From Opitutales bacterium (GTDB lineage Bacteria; Verrucomicrobiota; Verrucomicrobiia; Opitutales; UBA2995): DNA of 64,000 bases. The stretch covers positions 1 to 64,000 of the forward strand of contig JAJDZZ010000058.1 of NCBI GenBank assembly GCA_022824405.1. The letters are read 5' to 3'. Below the pieces are notes generated by a model. The model saw only the letters and a list, made by a program, of their open reading frames with translations. It had not been told where the DNA came from and searched no databases. Positions within the stretch are counted from its first letter, which is position 1. The number at the start of each line of letters is the position of its first letter. The translations under genes and the position numbers were made by a program. Of the stretch, positions 8,383 to 16,558 are shown one piece after another.

Positions 8383-8805
8383 ATGAACTTAAAAAAATTG
8401 TTTTCCGTCACTAAACATAATCTATGCACAGACACCGCGCTCCTGGTGCTGAGAGTGGTGGCTGGCTTGGCCTTTGTCTTGCATGGCTGGCCCAAGATCC
8501 AGAATCCATTCGGTTGGATGGGGCCGGACGCTTTCGCCCCCGGCCCGTTGCAAGCCCTGGCCGCCCTCTCCGAATTCGGTGGCGGCCTCTGCCTGATCCT
8601 GGGTTTACTGATGCCGCTGGCCTCTTTGGGTATCGCCGCTACCATGGTTGTGGCTGTGGTAATGCACGCCTTCCTTCGGGGCGACCCTTTCGTCTCCACC
8701 GGTGGCGCTTCCTACGAACTTGCCGCCATCTATTTGTGCGTTTGCCTGGTCTTCCTTGCCATTGGACCAGGGCGTTTCTCGGCCGATAAGAAGATTTTCG
8801 GTTAA
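8383..8805 (+). CDS. DoxX-family membrane protein
   Basis: A 140-residue four-helix inner-membrane protein. The ATG at 8383 (MNLKKLFSV) is preferred; an upstream start at 8284 would add 33 residues that read through the palindromes. Helices are near residues 17-35, 53-75, 79-98 and 112-130. The family signature VLRVVAGLAFVLHGWPKI with its HGWxK segment and the SEFGGGLCLILGL segment fit DoxX/YphA-type proteins, which have been tied to quinol-linked electron transfer and thiol stress. The biochemical role here is not clear. It is divergent from the broken TonB receptor. Confidence 0.85.
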   Translation: MNLKKLFSVTKHNLCTDTALLVLRVVAGLAFVLHGWPKIQNPFGWMGPDAFAPGPLQALAALSEFGGGLCLILGLLMPLASLGIAATMVVAVVMHAFLRGDPFVSTGGASYELAAIYLCVCLVFLAIGPGRFSADKKIFG

Positions 8806-8832
8806 TCCGTTCGATGGTCCGCTCGTGGATGG

Positions 8833-8912
8833 GGCACAAAGGCACAAAGGCACAAAGGCACAAAGGCACAAAGGCACAAAGGCACAAAGGCACAAAGGCA
8901 CAAAGGCACAAA
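8833..8912. repeat. Ten perfect tandem copies of GGCACAAA
   Basis: An 8-base unit repeated exactly ten times with no mismatch, directly after doxX. The array is open in all reading frames, so spurious ORFs of HKGTKAQR or CLCAFVPL type run through it. Perfect identity suggests recent expansion by replication slippage, so the copy number probably varies between strains. Confidence 0.97.
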
Positions 8913-8924
8913 GTGAGCGGGGCC

Positions 8925-9005
8925 AGAACATATGGAGATTTGATCGTTTGGCAAAAGGGAATCGGCTTGGTGACAAAAATTAATGAGCTGAGCCGCGATT
9001 TGAGG
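8925..9005 (+). pseudogene. Relic of a four-helix-bundle (23S rRNA IVS, S23-type) protein gene
   Basis: About 27 codons reading RTYGDLIVWQKGIGLVTK and then INELSRDLR match the N terminus of the four-helix-bundle S23 family, whose genes begin with a DLxVWQKA helix and often sit in intervening sequences of 23S rRNA genes or in repeat-rich gaps. The frame then runs into a REP-like hairpin and a stop at 9056. The remaining 80-90 residues of the family are absent, and upstream the frame is only the 8-base tandem array. This is therefore a truncated remnant. Confidence 0.65.
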
Positions 9006-9019
9006 AATCAGCCTCGAAG

Positions 9020-9048
9020 CAATCGCGGCGTAAAGCCGCTCCTACAAG
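9020..9048. repeat. REP-like hairpin (GCGGC-GTAAA-GCCGC)
   Basis: CAATCGCGGCGTAAAGCCGC followed by TCCTACAAG contains a perfect 5-base-pair stem at 9025-9029 and 9035-9039. The inverse reading, GTAGGAGCGGCTTTACGCCG, has the form of REP elements found in many copies in other bacteria. It is followed at 9069-9086 by an inverted copy of the GCnAAGnnC 9-mer repeat. The rest of the gap to 9129 shows nothing else. Confidence 0.7.
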
Positions 9049-9129
9049 TTAACTAGAGCCTCAAAGATAATCTTAGCGAACTTGGCGAGAGTTAATTCAG
9101 AGGCATACTGACTCCTAGGGGATTGAGGG

Positions 9130-9798
9130 ATGTGCGGCCGCTTCATACAAAAATTGACTTGGAGGGAGATTCACGATCTTTACCGATCGAAGGAATCCGA
9201 TCCCCCGCCAACGGTGCAGCCCCGCTACAATGGGGCGCCGGGACAGGACTTTGCCGCCTGCCGGCTCGATGAGAAGGGGAACCGCGCAGTCGCTCTGCTG
9301 CGGTGGGGATTGGTTCCCTATTGGGCAAAGGATCTCAGAACGAGCTCTCGCCTCATCAATGCGAGGTCGGAGACCGTCCACCAAAAACCGTCTTTCCGCG
9401 CTGCTTTCCGTTCGCGTCGATGCCTGATACCTGCCGATGGCTGGTACGAGTGGAAGCGGGCCGGGGGCGTCAAGCAGCCTTACTTTCTCGGACTTGCCGA
9501 CCGATCACCTTTGTCCTTTGCCGCACTGTGGGAGCGTTGGGCGAAGGGTGGGGAAGTTCTGGAATCGTTCACCCTCATAACCACCAGGGCCTCGGCCGGG
9601 CTGGCCCACATTCACCATCGACAACCGGCCATTATCGATTCCAACCATTTCGATGACTGGCTCGACCCGGCGTCGCCCATCCATCGCTTGCTCGACATGG
9701 TGCGCAGGACCCATGCCGGACCCTTCCGGCAACGGCCCGTCAGCTCCAGGGTGAACAGCGTCCGCAACGACGATCCCGATCTCCTGGCCCCCCTTTGA
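9130..9798 (+). CDS. yedK: SOS response-associated (SRAP/YedK) peptidase-like protein
   Basis: A 222-residue SRAP-domain protein related to YedK and human HMCES. It starts MCGRF, so the nucleophilic cysteine becomes residue 1 after removal of Met. PRYN has the conserved Asn that follows, LINARSET the second conserved block, RCLIPADGWYEWK the third and IHHRQPAII the histidine block (usually HDRMP). These proteins form a stable thiazolidine crosslink with abasic sites in single-stranded DNA and so shield them during replication. It is flanked by repeat-rich gaps and has no operon partner. Confidence 0.95.
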   Translation: MCGRFIQKLTWREIHDLYRSKESDPPPTVQPRYNGAPGQDFAACRLDEKGNRAVALLRWGLVPYWAKDLRTSSRLINARSETVHQKPSFRAAFRSRRCLIPADGWYEWKRAGGVKQPYFLGLADRSPLSFAALWERWAKGGEVLESFTLITTRASAGLAHIHHRQPAIIDSNHFDDWLDPASPIHRLLDMVRRTHAGPFRQRPVSSRVNSVRNDDPDLLAPL

Positions 9799-9998
9799 AT
9801 TTCTCGCCACAGAGAACCCGGAGAGGGAAGCGCGCTAAGGCCCGCGAATTAAGAATGAGGAATTGGGTTCTGGATGCTGGATGCTGGATGCTGGATCTTC
9901 CTTTTCTCTGCGATCTTTGCGAAAGTCATTTTCCCGTGTGTGTTATCCACCAGACAACCAACAGGGGAGAGGCGCAGAGTTTCTTGTGGGGGATGGGG
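9799..9998. repeat. Intergenic gap with a 7-bp micro-tandem (CTGGATG)
   Basis: CTGGATG is repeated about 3.9 times at 9870-9896. Next to it an inverse GCAAAGATC-GCAGAG segment (9906-9920) belongs to the 9-mer family seen at 4313, 9069, 62450 and 63904. No gene or clear terminator was recognised between the SRAP gene and the 3' end of the TonB receptor. Confidence 0.65.
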
Positions 9999-12900
9999 CT
10001 AGAATTTGAAGGTATTGGATAGGTAGATATCCGTCGGGTTGGGGTTGCGAACCACCGCCGTTCTTCCATCGGGATTGATTACTACGGGGATGTAGTCGTC
10101 GTTTCCCAATGCGTTGCGTATATTCAACTGAACCTTCCAGTCGATTTTATTGGTGATAGCCCTGGTATAGCTGAACCATACGTCTGCATTCCATTCAGTT
10201 GGACCAAAGAAAGGCCGGTCCAGAATGGGAAGCAGGATACCGTCATCGGTCCGATCCAATTCGTAGCCTACAGCAACTTCAGACTGGTAACGATAAGCGC
10301 CGCCAACACCAAATCCCTTTAACGCTCCCTCAATGAAGTCGTAGTTGGTTGCAATGTTTACGCGCCATTCCCGTTGTTCCAGGGAAACGGTGCCATCCTT
10401 TGCCTTTTCTCTGGCCAGTGGAATGAGCGTGCTACCATTTAACCGGCCACCAAAGGTTGAGTCGGCATCATTGTCGGGTGCATCCTGCAAGCCCCAAAGG
10501 CCTGTTCTCATCAATCCCTGAACGACTTCATCCACAGCCTCGCTCAATACCGGAGCTGTGTTGGATGTCACGGTTTCCTGGCGACCCACATTGACCATAA
10601 CCCGCCAGTTTCTGGCAGGATTCCCCACCAAATCAACTTCGTGTCCGGATGAGGTAAAAGACCGGGTTGCGGTCAAACCGATAATAGGATCGATTGTGAA
10701 GTTAGCGCTCGGGTTTGGAAGCGGAGGTTCGTAGCGCGCATTGATCAAGGCTTCGATGTCGGATGGCAGGTAGGACCTGAGAGCCTGTTGCAGATCCGCA
10801 TAGGAATTGAAAGTTCCTGCTTCCGGAAAGCGCTCCGGATCCGTTGCTTGGGCGATAATTTCCTCAAAAGGGACTCCTTCCCCTTCAATTAATCCCCAGC
10901 GGACGGCGCCAAGTGGTGTCAGCATGCTTGACGCCGCTCCACTCAAACCGGCATCGGCGTTGTCACTGGACATTTCATATTTGCTTATGCGTAGGGAAAC
11001 GGCGCCATCTCCGAACTCGAAACCGATGCCGTATTCCTCAGTTGCCCCCTCTGGGGTGGGAAGGATGTTTCCTCTGATATCGCGCCGGGTGACTTCCGGA
11101 GAAAAGTTTTCCGATTCATTCCAGTGAAAACTTACATTGATGCTGCCAAGGTCTATGAGTTCATCCGGCACGTGAACCACGACGCTGTTGGTTCGCGTAT
11201 TACCTTCGATGGCGGGGTCGGATACGTCCGCTAAATCTTTTTGTTTGGGGTCTGCCTGTCCATTGGAAAGGCGAGCGATGCTGGCTTGGCCGGTATTTAC
11301 GGATTTATCCGTTCTCCATCCCATTAATCCCACAATATTGTCGTTCCAGAATTTACTCTGCCAGGCCAGCGCTCTGGAGGAAATGACCTGTTCATTCCTG
11401 CGAGCAGAGCTGAGGATACGTTTAGACTCGAAGGTATTGTAAAAGGAGGGATCTCCAGTGCCCGGCACATAGGTTTCGACGGTAGATCCCGGTGGAACTC
11501 CCGGCCCCAATTCAGGGTTGGGGTGGTCATTCCAGGAAAAGAAGAACCTTTCCCCATCTTGCGGAATATAGGCGTTGGTGTGCTGAGTGAACCTCACATC
11601 ACTGGCTTTTTGGTACTCCGGGCCGATCAATGATTCCGTTACATAAGTATACAGATACACATTGCGCCGACCGTGAGCGTCGTTACCCGTAAAAATATCC
11701 GCTCCGGTACGCGGAGCATCCACGGTCTCCCAAATGAAGCGGTGATTCAAATTGAGGTTGTCGATGGTTTGCTCGTTCCACAATCCGGTAAACACATGCT
11801 TGCCAAGCCATCCGAGCCAGCCGTCCTTGTCCGTAAAATCGAGGTCATAGAAGGCGGTGGCACGGTAAGCATCTCTATCTGTCAATCTTTCCGTTGGTTG
11901 GGTGCTTCTGGCATAGAACATCGCCCTGCCCACATTGGGGTTTGGTTGGTCGTTGGTGAGGTGGGTGCCAACATCGATCCGGATTTCCTCATCCCACGGG
12001 AAAATTTCATATGTCTTGTAAGATTGGGAATCGTAGACGAATTCTATGCCGCCTTTGCCGTTAAACAGCTCCTGTTCCAGGACATAATTAGCGGCGTCCC
12101 AATCATGGGAGGCAAACTCAGTCGTCCCTTCGATCAGGAGTTTAGTGTTATCGAGTACGTTCCTGTCCTGGATCACAGGGCGAGTAAAACCGGTTATCCA
12201 ACGTATCTGGGTGGTGGAATGCAGGGTCTCGAACCTACCTCTGGGAGAGGCGTTGTTATTCCAGAGGATACGGGCCTTGACTCCTTGAACCTCAGGTCGG
12301 CCCGGAATGCCGACAGAAGGAACACTTGAGTTTACGTCATTCCAGGTGATGGGGATGTTCACCCAGGCTGAATTATCCGTGGGAAATCCATGTCCTCTAA
12401 GGGGTGCGCCAAGAAGGGTGTTGATGATTTTTTTAGGTTCGAACAGGCCATCGCTGTCGTCCCTGTTGTCCACCCAACTGGGAAGCTCCTGCCCCGTGAT
12501 AGCTTCAATGCTTCGGTCGACTTGTACTTCGAACCAATCACTGAAACCGTCCCGTGGGGGAATGACATTGACAGGGGTTCCTTCAAATCCACCACTCTCA
12601 TAATTGCCCCTGAAGATGGTTTTCCCAAAAATATCCGAGTTTTCGTTTTCCAACACTATGGCTTCCCATGCCAAGTGAATTCTCTGGTCGTCCTCGTAAG
12701 CGGGCCTTTGATAGAACTCGAGATTCTCATTCAATGCGGCAATCCTGACCGCCAAGCGGTCTTTGATTAATACGGTATTGTAATCAAAGGTTTGCCGGTG
12801 CGATCCAGATTCCCCAATACGTATTTCGACTTCACCAAAGGTCGCGCCGGTAGTCGCCTGTTTGACGCTGTTATTGATTATTCCCCCAGGGCTTCCCACA

Positions 12901-13397
12901 CCAAAGAGCAGGGAATTCGGCCCGCGATTGATGGTTATTCGGGTGGTATTATAGGAATCGAAGGGGATATCGGTGAGGAAGAATCCTCGGGTAATCGAAG
13001 CCGCAGCAAGTCCACGAATTCGCTGTCCGGCGGTCTGTGGGTTGGCCCGTTCAACGTCCAAACTTGTGCCTCCCGCATAATTTCCCTGCTCACCGGTGAC
13101 CTCGATATTCAGACCGTAGGAGAATAAGGTTCCGGCATCCGTGGCCCCGGTATCTTCCATAAATTCGGGGGTGATGACCGAGATAGCCGCTCCTACATCG
13201 CGCAAGGGTGTTTTAATACGCGTTCCAGCGAGAGTGGAAAGAGCTTGATAACCTTGCGCCTCATCTTCCTGAACGGTAAAGGGGGAGAGTTCGAAAATGG
13301 TTTCTTCCTCCTCTTCTTCGGTTTCTTGGGCATTTGATAGGGCCAAGGGGAGAAAGAGAGTCAGGCATAGTATGCGGGTGTAGGCGCTTCGTTTCAT
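9999..13397 (-). CDS. Large TonB-dependent outer-membrane receptor
   Basis: A 1132-residue receptor. A signal peptide (about 1-23, ending NAQ) is followed by a run of glutamates and the TonB box FELSPFTV (about 34-41). The plug domain has STLAGTRIKTPLRDVG, the ITPEFMEDTGATD block and a GPNSLLFGVGSPGG block, and a very long beta barrel ends in YLSNTFKF. The acidic start and the extra barrel length are typical of the expanded receptor families of Opitutae-type bacteria, where many copies take up glycans or other large substrates. No SusD, regulator or enzyme gene is next to it, so the ligand is unknown. A strong promoter is visible upstream at 13469-13497. Confidence 0.93.
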   Translation of the reverse strand: MKRSAYTRILCLTLFLPLALSNAQETEEEEEETIFELSPFTVQEDEAQGYQALSTLAGTRIKTPLRDVGAAISVITPEFMEDTGATDAGTLFSYGLNIEVTGEQGNYAGGTSLDVERANPQTAGQRIRGLAAASITRGFFLTDIPFDSYNTTRITINRGPNSLLFGVGSPGGIINNSVKQATTGATFGEVEIRIGESGSHRQTFDYNTVLIKDRLAVRIAALNENLEFYQRPAYEDDQRIHLAWEAIVLENENSDIFGKTIFRGNYESGGFEGTPVNVIPPRDGFSDWFEVQVDRSIEAITGQELPSWVDNRDDSDGLFEPKKIINTLLGAPLRGHGFPTDNSAWVNIPITWNDVNSSVPSVGIPGRPEVQGVKARILWNNNASPRGRFETLHSTTQIRWITGFTRPVIQDRNVLDNTKLLIEGTTEFASHDWDAANYVLEQELFNGKGGIEFVYDSQSYKTYEIFPWDEEIRIDVGTHLTNDQPNPNVGRAMFYARSTQPTERLTDRDAYRATAFYDLDFTDKDGWLGWLGKHVFTGLWNEQTIDNLNLNHRFIWETVDAPRTGADIFTGNDAHGRRNVYLYTYVTESLIGPEYQKASDVRFTQHTNAYIPQDGERFFFSWNDHPNPELGPGVPPGSTVETYVPGTGDPSFYNTFESKRILSSARRNEQVISSRALAWQSKFWNDNIVGLMGWRTDKSVNTGQASIARLSNGQADPKQKDLADVSDPAIEGNTRTNSVVVHVPDELIDLGSINVSFHWNESENFSPEVTRRDIRGNILPTPEGATEEYGIGFEFGDGAVSLRISKYEMSSDNADAGLSGAASSMLTPLGAVRWGLIEGEGVPFEEIIAQATDPERFPEAGTFNSYADLQQALRSYLPSDIEALINARYEPPLPNPSANFTIDPIIGLTATRSFTSSGHEVDLVGNPARNWRVMVNVGRQETVTSNTAPVLSEAVDEVVQGLMRTGLWGLQDAPDNDADSTFGGRLNGSTLIPLAREKAKDGTVSLEQREWRVNIATNYDFIEGALKGFGVGGAYRYQSEVAVGYELDRTDDGILLPILDRPFFGPTEWNADVWFSYTRAITNKIDWKVQLNIRNALGNDDYIPVVINPDGRTAVVRNPNPTDIYLSNTFKF

Positions 13398-13468
13398 AGT
13401 TTTTGACTGGGTTAGTTTGTTGTGGATTGAGCTTTAGTCCGAAAGGCGATGGCGAATCCGTTTCATTA

Positions 13469-13497
13469 ATTATAATAGGTAGGGATACCTTTTTCAA
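13469..13497 (-). promoter_or_regulatory. Sigma-70 type promoter with an internal palindrome, for the TonB receptor
   Basis: On the minus strand TTGAAA (13497-13492) and a perfect TATAAT (13474-13469) are separated by 17 bases, the ideal spacing. Transcription would begin near 13462, giving a leader of about 65 bases before the start at 13397. The spacer contains the palindrome AGGTA-N4-TACCT (13477-13490), where a bound repressor would block polymerase. Confidence 0.7.
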
Positions 13498-13630
13498 GTC
13501 GAGACGGTGAATCTCTCTCGAATTCCAAATGGATTCTTTAGGGAAACCCATTCTCCCTTGGGCCAAATTTATTCCAAACGGGTAATATTCTTTGCAAAGG
13601 GCCGGAAACGTGTAGGTTTCTGGGCTTTTC

Positions 13631-14653
13631 ATGGAGATAGCGATCGAGGAGTTCATCGGCGGTCAGTCGACCATTGTCCTGTTCATCGTCTTGGCCGGAC
13701 TCGTTTTTGTGTTGGCCAGGGCGGCGGATCTTTTTGTGGGCAAGGCGGTTGAAATATCGCAGTCCCTGGGGATTCCCAGCATGCTGATCGGGGCGACCAT
13801 CGTCAGTTTGGGTACCACCCTGCCGGAGGCCTCCGTATCGGTCCTGGCGGCGCTGAACGGCAACCCCGGTTTGGCTCTGGGGAACGCCGTGGGTTCGATC
13901 ATTTGCGACACCGGGCTCATTCTGGGGCTGGGAGCTCTCATAGCGCCTTTGCCCCTGGACCGTAAAATTGTAAACCGGCAGGGGTGGATACAGGTCGGCG
14001 CCGGTCTTCTTCTGGTCCTGTTCTGTTTGCCCTATTCGCACCTGAATTCCATTTTTGCCCGGGGTGGAAACCTGCCCCAATGGGCCGGAGTGATCCTCGT
14101 AATTTTATTGGCGGTCTATTTCTATTGGAGTTACCGGTTCGGTATTGCGGCGGCAGAGGCGCAGAAACCGGAAGGTGGATCCAAGGCAATATTTGGGGTG
14201 GTGATCAAAGATCTCCTCCTGATGGCTTTTGCCGTTGGACTGATCTTTGTCTCCTCCAAAATATTGATCTCCTGTGCTGAGGAGTTGGCTCATCGACTTC
14301 GTGTTCCCCAGAGTGTCATTGCGGCCTCGCTGGTGGCATTCGGGACTTCGCTTCCCGAATTGGCTACGGTGCTGACCTCGATTCGCAAAGGCCAGGGCGG
14401 TCTTGCCATCGGCAACGTGATTGGGGCGGATATTCTCAATGTCCTCTTCGTGGCCGGTAGCGCCGCCGCCGTTACGCGTGGCGGTCTTGCGGTGCCCACC
14501 GATTTTTTCAAGGTCCACTTTCCGGTTATGTTGCTGGTGCTTGTGGTGTTCAGGATCGGGATATTTCTGGGCAAGGCCAGCCTGGGCCGCTGGGTGGGAG
14601 CTTTACTGCTCGGGATATACCTGGTCTTCCTGGCTATGAACTACCTGCTCTGA
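13631..14653 (+). CDS. Calcium/sodium (CaCA family) antiporter
   Basis: A 340-residue inner-membrane exchanger made of two inverted halves of about five helices. Each half has an alpha repeat: SLGTTLPEASVSVLAAL at about residues 59-75 with LALGNAVGSIICDTG after it, and AFGTSLPELATVLTSI near 236 with LAIGNVIGADILN after it. The acidic Glu in each GT(T/S)LPE block and the paired GN(A/V)xG(S/A) segment form the ion sites. The length and pattern match YrbG-like exchangers that export Ca2+ or take part in K+/Na+ balance. It starts about 235 bases from the divergent TonB receptor. Confidence 0.92.
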   Translation: MEIAIEEFIGGQSTIVLFIVLAGLVFVLARAADLFVGKAVEISQSLGIPSMLIGATIVSLGTTLPEASVSVLAALNGNPGLALGNAVGSIICDTGLILGLGALIAPLPLDRKIVNRQGWIQVGAGLLLVLFCLPYSHLNSIFARGGNLPQWAGVILVILLAVYFYWSYRFGIAAAEAQKPEGGSKAIFGVVIKDLLLMAFAVGLIFVSSKILISCAEELAHRLRVPQSVIAASLVAFGTSLPELATVLTSIRKGQGGLAIGNVIGADILNVLFVAGSAAAVTRGGLAVPTDFFKVHFPVMLLVLVVFRIGIFLGKASLGRWVGALLLGIYLVFLAMNYLL

Positions 14654-14736
14654 CCCCGCAGGCAATCCCATGGAGGAAAATTGGGTTGCAACAAAAGCAA
14701 CATTTCACTGTCATATAACCCGTTATCGGTTTAAAT

Positions 14737-15162
14737 ATGCGACACCAGTCAGTCGGTCTGTGCCTCCTTTGCTTGTTTGCCTGTAATTCCCTCTTCGGCA
14801 CGGCGGGAGCGGTAGTTCTGTGCCTGCATTCCCACGATTCCGGTCACATCCTTTCGGGTTCCGAAATCGAAGCTTGCTGCCACCATAACGATGCCGACCA
14901 CGGCTACTCGGATAGGGGAGTTTCGGGTCCCGAATGTACTCAATGCACGGACATTGTGCTACAGGGCGCTCCTGTTTTACCTCTGCAGCAACCCGATAAT
15001 GCAACGGTAAAGGCACCTGAGGTTCTAATTTCCGGAGCATGGCTGCCAAATGCCGCCTACCGGCCAAATTTCGAACGAGATGCGGTCTTCGATTCACGCG
15101 GGAGCTTCGAGATTGCTCCCTTGGGTGTGATGCTGAAGCAAGCCGTGGTTTGGCTGCTTTAA
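14737..15162 (+). CDS. Cys/His-rich exported protein upstream of the metal efflux operon
   Basis: A 141-residue protein of no named family. It has a signal peptide (about 1-25) and then three candidate metal-binding clusters in its first half: CLHSHDSGHI, CCHHNDADH and ECTQCTDI, i.e. six cysteines and seven histidines in about 45 residues. The second half is plain and proline-rich with no recognised domain. It lies 99 bases before the outer-membrane factor of an RND metal pump on the same strand. A periplasmic metal-binding or metal-delivery role for that pump is the natural inference, but nothing in the sequence proves it. Confidence 0.7.
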   Translation: MRHQSVGLCLLCLFACNSLFGTAGAVVLCLHSHDSGHILSGSEIEACCHHNDADHGYSDRGVSGPECTQCTDIVLQGAPVLPLQQPDNATVKAPEVLISGAWLPNAAYRPNFERDAVFDSRGSFEIAPLGVMLKQAVVWLL

Positions 15163-15261
15163 AATCCTGATTCCCTTCGCATTCAACCGCTGGGGTTCCA
15201 GCGGGATCCTGGGCGATCGGTTTCCGATCCCCAAAATCGAACAAATAAATCAGGATTTGTC

Positions 15262-16545
15262 ATGTACCCATGTCGTAATGTTCTTTTTTCATCCACTATT
15301 TTAGTTCTGGCTTCGGTCAAGGCGGCTTCCGCAGAAGCCGAAGACCTCAAATTCACTGAACCGGTTACGTTTCAGCGCGCCCTCGGTCTGGCAATCGAGT
15401 ACGATCCACGGCTGAGGCTCTATTACGCCGTTGCTGAAGCGTCGGCCGGTCGGATCGAGCAGGCCTCGCTCCGCCCCAATCCCGTGGTCGGGGTTGAAGT
15501 TGAGAATTTCCTCGGCACGGGTTCGCTTTCCGGTGTCAAGGGCATGGAATTCACCCTGGGGGTCAGTGAGCCGATCGAAACGGCAAGGAAAAGGGAAAAA
15601 CGCACCGAACTGGCAAGACGGGAAAGCGCCCTCATCGATTGGGATCGGGAGGCTCATCTGGCTGACCTGGAAGCCGAGGTCCGGCAGGCCTTCATTACTG
15701 TCTCGATTGCCCAGGAAGAACTGCGGCTGAGGTTGGAATTCCTTGCGCTGGCGGAGAACAGTGAATCGGAAACGGCGCGAATCGTGGAAGCGGCTCGTTC
15801 GCCCATGGTCGACCTGACTCGCGCCCGGCTGGCCGTGCAACAACAATTGTTTCTCGTCGATAGAGCCAGACGCTCCCTCAAGACGGCCAAAATCGAACTG
15901 GCATCCCTTTGGGGACTCGAACCGATGGAAGATTTCAGTGTCGCGGGCGAACTGCGGATCGAAGATGAAGTGGTGTCGGTTGAAGCGTTGATCGCCCTCT
16001 TGCCCCGAACGACTCCCCTGGCCCGGTTTGCCGCTGAATCCCGACTACGCGATGCGGCCTTGAGATTCGAAGAAGCCAGGGCTAAACCCGATTTGGAGGT
16101 ATTTGCCGGCGGTCGCTACCTTAACGAAGGGGACGGAATGGTTGGTTTGGTCGCAGGCGTTCAGATCCCCTGGCCGCTTTTCGACAGGAACCAGGGGAAT
16201 ATTCGGACCGCCCGGGCACAGCGGAGAGCCATTGAACATGAACGCCAGGCTGTCTACCGGAATCTTGTCATCGAACTCATTTCCTCACACAGAGTTCTGG
16301 GCGAAGCCCATGCGGAGACGAGATCGATACAAAGCGACCTGATTCCCGCCGCCGAGCAGACGCTTCGCGATGTCGAGGAGGGCTATCAGACGGGCCAGTT
16401 CACCCTGCTTACGGTACTGGAAACCCGTCGGACACTTTTCGAATTTCGGGAAGCCTACCTCGATGCTCTGGGCCGCTACGCCCGGGCCCAAGCCAAGATC
16501 GCAACCCTTACCCGCACCGCTTCGATCGCACCCCAAAACCATTAA
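15262..16545 (+). CDS. Outer-membrane efflux factor (TolC/CusC family)
   Basis: A 427-residue outer-membrane channel of the RND metal pump. A signal peptide (about 1-24) precedes two repeated coiled-coil halves. RALGLAIEYDPRLRL opens the first OEP repeat, PNPVVGVEVENF is the usual beta strand after its first helix, and GGRYLNEGDGMVGLVAGVQI with PLFDRNQGNI is the matching strand and turn of the second. PLFDRNQGNI is a hallmark of the CzcC/CusC group rather than TolC proper. The adaptor gene follows by 13 bases, so the three genes form one operon. No lipobox is seen. Confidence 0.93.
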   Translation: MYPCRNVLFSSTILVLASVKAASAEAEDLKFTEPVTFQRALGLAIEYDPRLRLYYAVAEASAGRIEQASLRPNPVVGVEVENFLGTGSLSGVKGMEFTLGVSEPIETARKREKRTELARRESALIDWDREAHLADLEAEVRQAFITVSIAQEELRLRLEFLALAENSESETARIVEAARSPMVDLTRARLAVQQQLFLVDRARRSLKTAKIELASLWGLEPMEDFSVAGELRIEDEVVSVEALIALLPRTTPLARFAAESRLRDAALRFEEARAKPDLEVFAGGRYLNEGDGMVGLVAGVQIPWPLFDRNQGNIRTARAQRRAIEHERQAVYRNLVIELISSHRVLGEAHAETRSIQSDLIPAAEQTLRDVEEGYQTGQFTLLTVLETRRTLFEFREAYLDALGRYARAQAKIATLTRTASIAPQNH

Positions 16546-16558
16546 AGAATACCAAGAG

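Noticed and set aside
8605-8976. Minus-strand ORFs rich in CLCAFVPL.
   Set aside because: They are only translations of the GGCACAAA tandem array joined to the antisense of doxX.
14686-14719. TTGCAA and TATAAC as a promoter for the Cys/His-rich protein.
   Set aside because: The spacer is 22 bases, outside the range for a standard sigma-70 promoter.
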